Shown: positions 61,654-64,000 of the stretch, one piece after another | Numbering within the stretch: position 1 is the first letter of the stretch | Layout of the letters: the number at the start of each line of letters is the position of its first letter | From: VRUE01 sp963728045 | GTDB lineage: Bacteria; Actinomycetota; Thermoleophilia; Solirubrobacterales; 70-9 | Length of the DNA: 64,000 nucleotides | Direction: 5' to 3' | NCBI GenBank assembly: GCA_963728045.1 | Contig: CAVSIE010000002.1 | Coordinates: 1,364,001-1,428,000 of the forward strand | Made by a program: the position numbers and the translations under genes | Notes under the pieces: model-generated | What the model was told of the DNA's origin: nothing | What the model saw: only the letters and a program-made list of their open reading frames with translations | Databases searched by the model: none

Positions 61654-62973
61654 ATGGCTTCCCCCGGGAACACGCAGGGTTCCCCGACCTGGCGCAACTG
61701 GGCGGGCGATCAGACCTGCAGCCCGGCGGAGATGGCCCGTCCGCGCAACCGCGACGAGCTCGCCGAGGCCGTGGTCGCCGCCGCGACCGCTGGGCGCCGG
61801 GTGAGCGTCGCCGGCTCGGGCCATTCCTTCACCGAGACCGCGATCAGCGAGGGCACGATGATCGACGCCCGGGCGCTGCGCGGGACGATCGACGCCGACA
61901 CCTCGACCGGGCTGGTCAAGGTCGGCGGTGGCACGGTGATCGCCGAGCTGAACGAGGAGCTCCACCGGCTTGGCCTGGCACAGGAGAACCTCGGCGACAT
62001 CGACAAACAGACGATCGCCGGGGCGATCTCGACCGCCACCCACGGCACCGGGGCGAAGCTGCGCAACCTCGCCGCTCAGGTCGAGGGGCTGGAGCTGGTC
62101 CTCGCCGACGGCAGCGTGCGCGAGCTCGGTCTCGCCGACGGCGACCTGCTGCGCGCGGCCCGGGTCTCGATCGGCGCGCTTGGCGCGATCTCAGCGGTGA
62201 CCCTGCGCTGTGTCCCCGCCTTCACCCTTCGTCGGGTCGACGCGCCGCACCCCCGTGAAGAGGTCCTCGACTCCTTCGAGGAGCGCGCCGCCGCCCACGA
62301 GCATTTCGAGCTCTTCACCTTTCCCTACGCCGACTCCGCCTTGGTATTGGAGCGCAACAGGACCGAGGAGCCGCCGCAGCTGCGGGGGAAGGTCGCCACC
62401 TACCTCAACGACGTCGTGCTCGAAAACTGGGCGCTGGAGGCGATTTCCGCCGCCGGCAAGGTCTTTCCGGCGGCTATACCGCTCCTCTCCCGGCTCGCCG
62501 CCCGGCTCGCCTCCGGCGGCGCAGTCACCGACCGTAGCGACCGCATCTTCGCCAACGAGCGCCGCGTCCGTTTCACCGAGATGGAGTACGGCGTTCCGCG
62601 TGAGCACGGCCCTGAGGCGGTGCGCCGAGTGATCGAGTGGGTGCGCTCCAACCGCTACCCGGTCTTCTTCCCGATCGAGATGAGGGTGACCGCGGCGGAC
62701 GACGCCCTGATCAGCCCTTCCCACGAGCGCGACACTGCCTACATCGCTGTGCACCAGTACCGGGGCATGGAGTGGCGCCCCTACTTCGAGGCGGTCGAGG
62801 CGATCATGGACGAGTACGAAGGGCGCCCCCACTGGGGCAAGCGCCACTTCCAGACGGCGGAGACGCTGGCGCCGCGCTTCCCCCGCTGGGCCGACTTCCA
62901 GGCAGCCCGCGACCAGCTCGATCTCAACCGCGTCTTCACCAACGAGTACGCGGCCCGCGTCCTCGGCCCCTAG
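61654..62973 (+). CDS. FAD-linked sugar-1,4-lactone oxidase (ALO/GULO family)
   Basis: 439 residues. FAD_binding_4 domain with RNRDELAEAVVAAATAGRRVSVAGSGHSFTETA (the GSGHS motif near the flavin), GDIDKQTIAGAISTATHGTG and LELVLADGS; the ALO domain ends with the HWGKRHF motif of aldonolactone oxidases. Oxidises L-gulono-, D-arabinono- or similar lactones, or xylitol/alditols in actinobacterial members. The flavin-attachment His is not at the usual site in GSGHS-type members with certainty. ATG at 61654. Confidence 0.9.
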   Translation: MASPGNTQGSPTWRNWAGDQTCSPAEMARPRNRDELAEAVVAAATAGRRVSVAGSGHSFTETAISEGTMIDARALRGTIDADTSTGLVKVGGGTVIAELNEELHRLGLAQENLGDIDKQTIAGAISTATHGTGAKLRNLAAQVEGLELVLADGSVRELGLADGDLLRAARVSIGALGAISAVTLRCVPAFTLRRVDAPHPREEVLDSFEERAAAHEHFELFTFPYADSALVLERNRTEEPPQLRGKVATYLNDVVLENWALEAISAAGKVFPAAIPLLSRLAARLASGGAVTDRSDRIFANERRVRFTEMEYGVPREHGPEAVRRVIEWVRSNRYPVFFPIEMRVTAADDALISPSHERDTAYIAVHQYRGMEWRPYFEAVEAIMDEYEGRPHWGKRHFQTAETLAPRFPRWADFQAARDQLDLNRVFTNEYAARVLGP

Positions 62974-63067
62974 GCGGCTGCAAACCGGCGTCTGGCGGCG
63001 TCCTCGGTCGCTCACGTGCAGAGCACGCTTCGCTCCCTGCGTCCTTGCCAGGCTTGGTTTTCGCCGC

Positions 63068-64000
63068 CTAGAGGAAGGTCTTTCCTTCGCCTCTGTAAGT
63101 CGGCGCCTCGTCGACGATCTCGCCACCCTGGACCAGGTGCAGCGAGTCGAAGCGCTCGCATAGCTCGCCGGCCTTGGTGTGGCGCATGTAGACGCGGTCA
63201 CCGATCCGAAGCTCATGAGCGGGCGGTCCGCTGAGCGGGGTCTGCACCTCACCCGCTCCCTCCTCGGGGTCGAGCTTCAGGCCCGGTGGCAGCCAGGGGC
63301 TGGGGAGGCGCGCGGCGTCGCCGCTGCCGGAGGCGAGGTAGCCGCCGCCGAGCGCAGTCGCGACGCCGGCCGTCGGCTTGCGCACGATCGGCAGCGCGAA
63401 GCCGGCGGCGGGGGAGAGCTTGAAGCGGCTGTAGTAGTCGAAGAGGGTGGGGGCGTAGAAGCCGGAGCCGGCGGTGACCTCGGTGACCGCGTCCTCGGCG
63501 CCGGTCAGCTCGAGGCTGCCGGTGCCACCGCCATTGACGATCTCCAACGGTGCGACCTCGCGGATCGCGGCGACGACCGCGGCCCGCCGCGCGGCCAGCT
63601 CGGCGGCGGAGCGGCGCTGCATGAAGCGGATCGCGGCGCCGCGCAGCCGGCGCCCGGGTGGCTGGTCGCCGACCCCGGCGATCTGCCCCTCGTAGGCCAT
63701 CAGCGCCGCCAGCTCGAGCTGCGGGCGGCGCTCGATCTCGCGCGCCAGCTCGACCGCTTGATCGGCGGTGTGCACGGGCGAGCGTTTCGGCCCGACCTTG
63801 ACCCGCCCGCCCAGCGCCCACCAGCCGGCGTCGAGGTCGATGCAAACGCGCACCGGGGCGGCGCCGGCGCCCAGCACCGACTCGATCGCGTCGAGGTGCT
63901 CGGCGCAGTCGACCATCACGATCGGTGCGCTGCCCGGGTTCGCCGCCGCACGCAGCGCCAGCTCGCCCAGCGCCTCGGTGTCTGTCGTCGGGTAGGCGAG
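63068..64000 (-). CDS. PLP-dependent DSD1/D-threonine-aldolase/alanine-racemase-type enzyme, N-terminus beyond window
   Basis: 311 residues are visible; the frame is still open at 64000, so the start and the PLP-lysine region lie outside. VCIDLDAGWWALGGRVKVGPKRSPVHT, LAALMAYEGQIAGVGDQ, LEIVNGGGTGSLELT and TEVTAGSGFYAPTLFDYYSRF follow the fold-type III order, and the C-terminal beta domain has GIGDRVYMRHTKAGELCERF-like (LRIGDRVYMRHTKAG) with the His of the metal site. Such enzymes act on D-amino acids such as D-serine or D-threonine. Separated by 95 bases from the convergent oxidase. Confidence 0.85.
   Translation of the reverse strand, partial: LAYPTTDTEALGELALRAAANPGSAPIVMVDCAEHLDAIESVLGAGAAPVRVCIDLDAGWWALGGRVKVGPKRSPVHTADQAVELAREIERRPQLELAALMAYEGQIAGVGDQPPGRRLRGAAIRFMQRRSAAELAARRAAVVAAIREVAPLEIVNGGGTGSLELTGAEDAVTEVTAGSGFYAPTLFDYYSRFKLSPAAGFALPIVRKPTAGVATALGGGYLASGSGDAARLPSPWLPPGLKLDPEEGAGEVQTPLSGPPAHELRIGDRVYMRHTKAGELCERFDSLHLVQGGEIVDEAPTYRGEGKTFL

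Overview
The window is high-GC DNA with short intergenic gaps, many GTG/TTG starts and frequent 4-base stop/start overlaps. Gene content (CIRCE-controlled groES-groEL, full-length Lhr helicase, 7Fe-type FdxA ferredoxin, Mrp ATPase, many secreted proteins, surface-glycan genes) points to an actinobacterium, most likely a deep-branching Thermoleophilia/Solirubrobacterales-type lineage. That placement is inference from gene content, not from a marker phylogeny.

1-30.3 kb is a large cell-surface polysaccharide locus. It holds GT2 glycosyltransferases, multi-pass membrane proteins of the GT-C/PMT kind, three SAM methyltransferases, two tandem CDP-paratose/tyvelose-epimerase-like dehydratase-family proteins, a Wzm/Wzt-type ABC exporter, the dTDP-rhamnose genes (rmlA, rmlD, rmlB, rmlC), a WbaP-type initiating sugar-phosphate transferase, an O-antigen ligase/polymerase-type protein with a TPR tail, and a secreted glycoside hydrolase. 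Precursors are made by the rml and epimerase genes, loaded onto lipid by the WbaP-type enzyme, extended by the GTs, and exported or polymerised by Wzm/Wzt and the Wzy/WaaL-type protein. Between 18.67 and 23.13 kb about twenty apparent +1 insertions break six genes whose reading frames otherwise look perfectly conserved; this looks like uncorrected sequencing error. In the middle of that stretch lies an odd RNA region (21.64-21.93 kb): a tRNA-like gene with an 8/4 acceptor/T-arm, a long variable arm and a valine anticodon, followed by a folded element whose single-stranded linker is perfectly complementary to the tRNA's anticodon arm.

30.35-43.9 kb is mostly housekeeping: lhr (carrying two inverted palindromic repeats inserted in frame), a Crp-type regulator, pcm, a calcium-binding-repeat secreted protein, ASCH and SRPBCC proteins, groES-groEL with CIRCE and a strong terminator, a secreted GH26-like protein, an NmrA/epimerase-like protein and fdxA.

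43.9-54.1 kb is a lower-GC accessory island. Its left half has an E1/ThiF-like adenylating enzyme with an N-terminal RRE-like domain, a methyltransferase, an unlisted short peptide ORF on the other strand, an ArsR-like regulator and matching palindromic operators: a candidate RiPP-type system. Its right half has a 1558-residue secreted NHL-repeat protein with an AT-rich unique C-terminus, a small lipoprotein directly after it, a PASTA protein that shares a module with the giant protein, and a 41-residue membrane peptide.

54.1-64 kb returns to core genes: mrp, a secreted Ig-like protein, a cyclophilin, two MFS transporters, a potassium channel, tRNA-Ser(TGA), a sugar-lactone oxidase and a truncated PLP-dependent DSD1/alanine-racemase-type enzyme running off the right edge.
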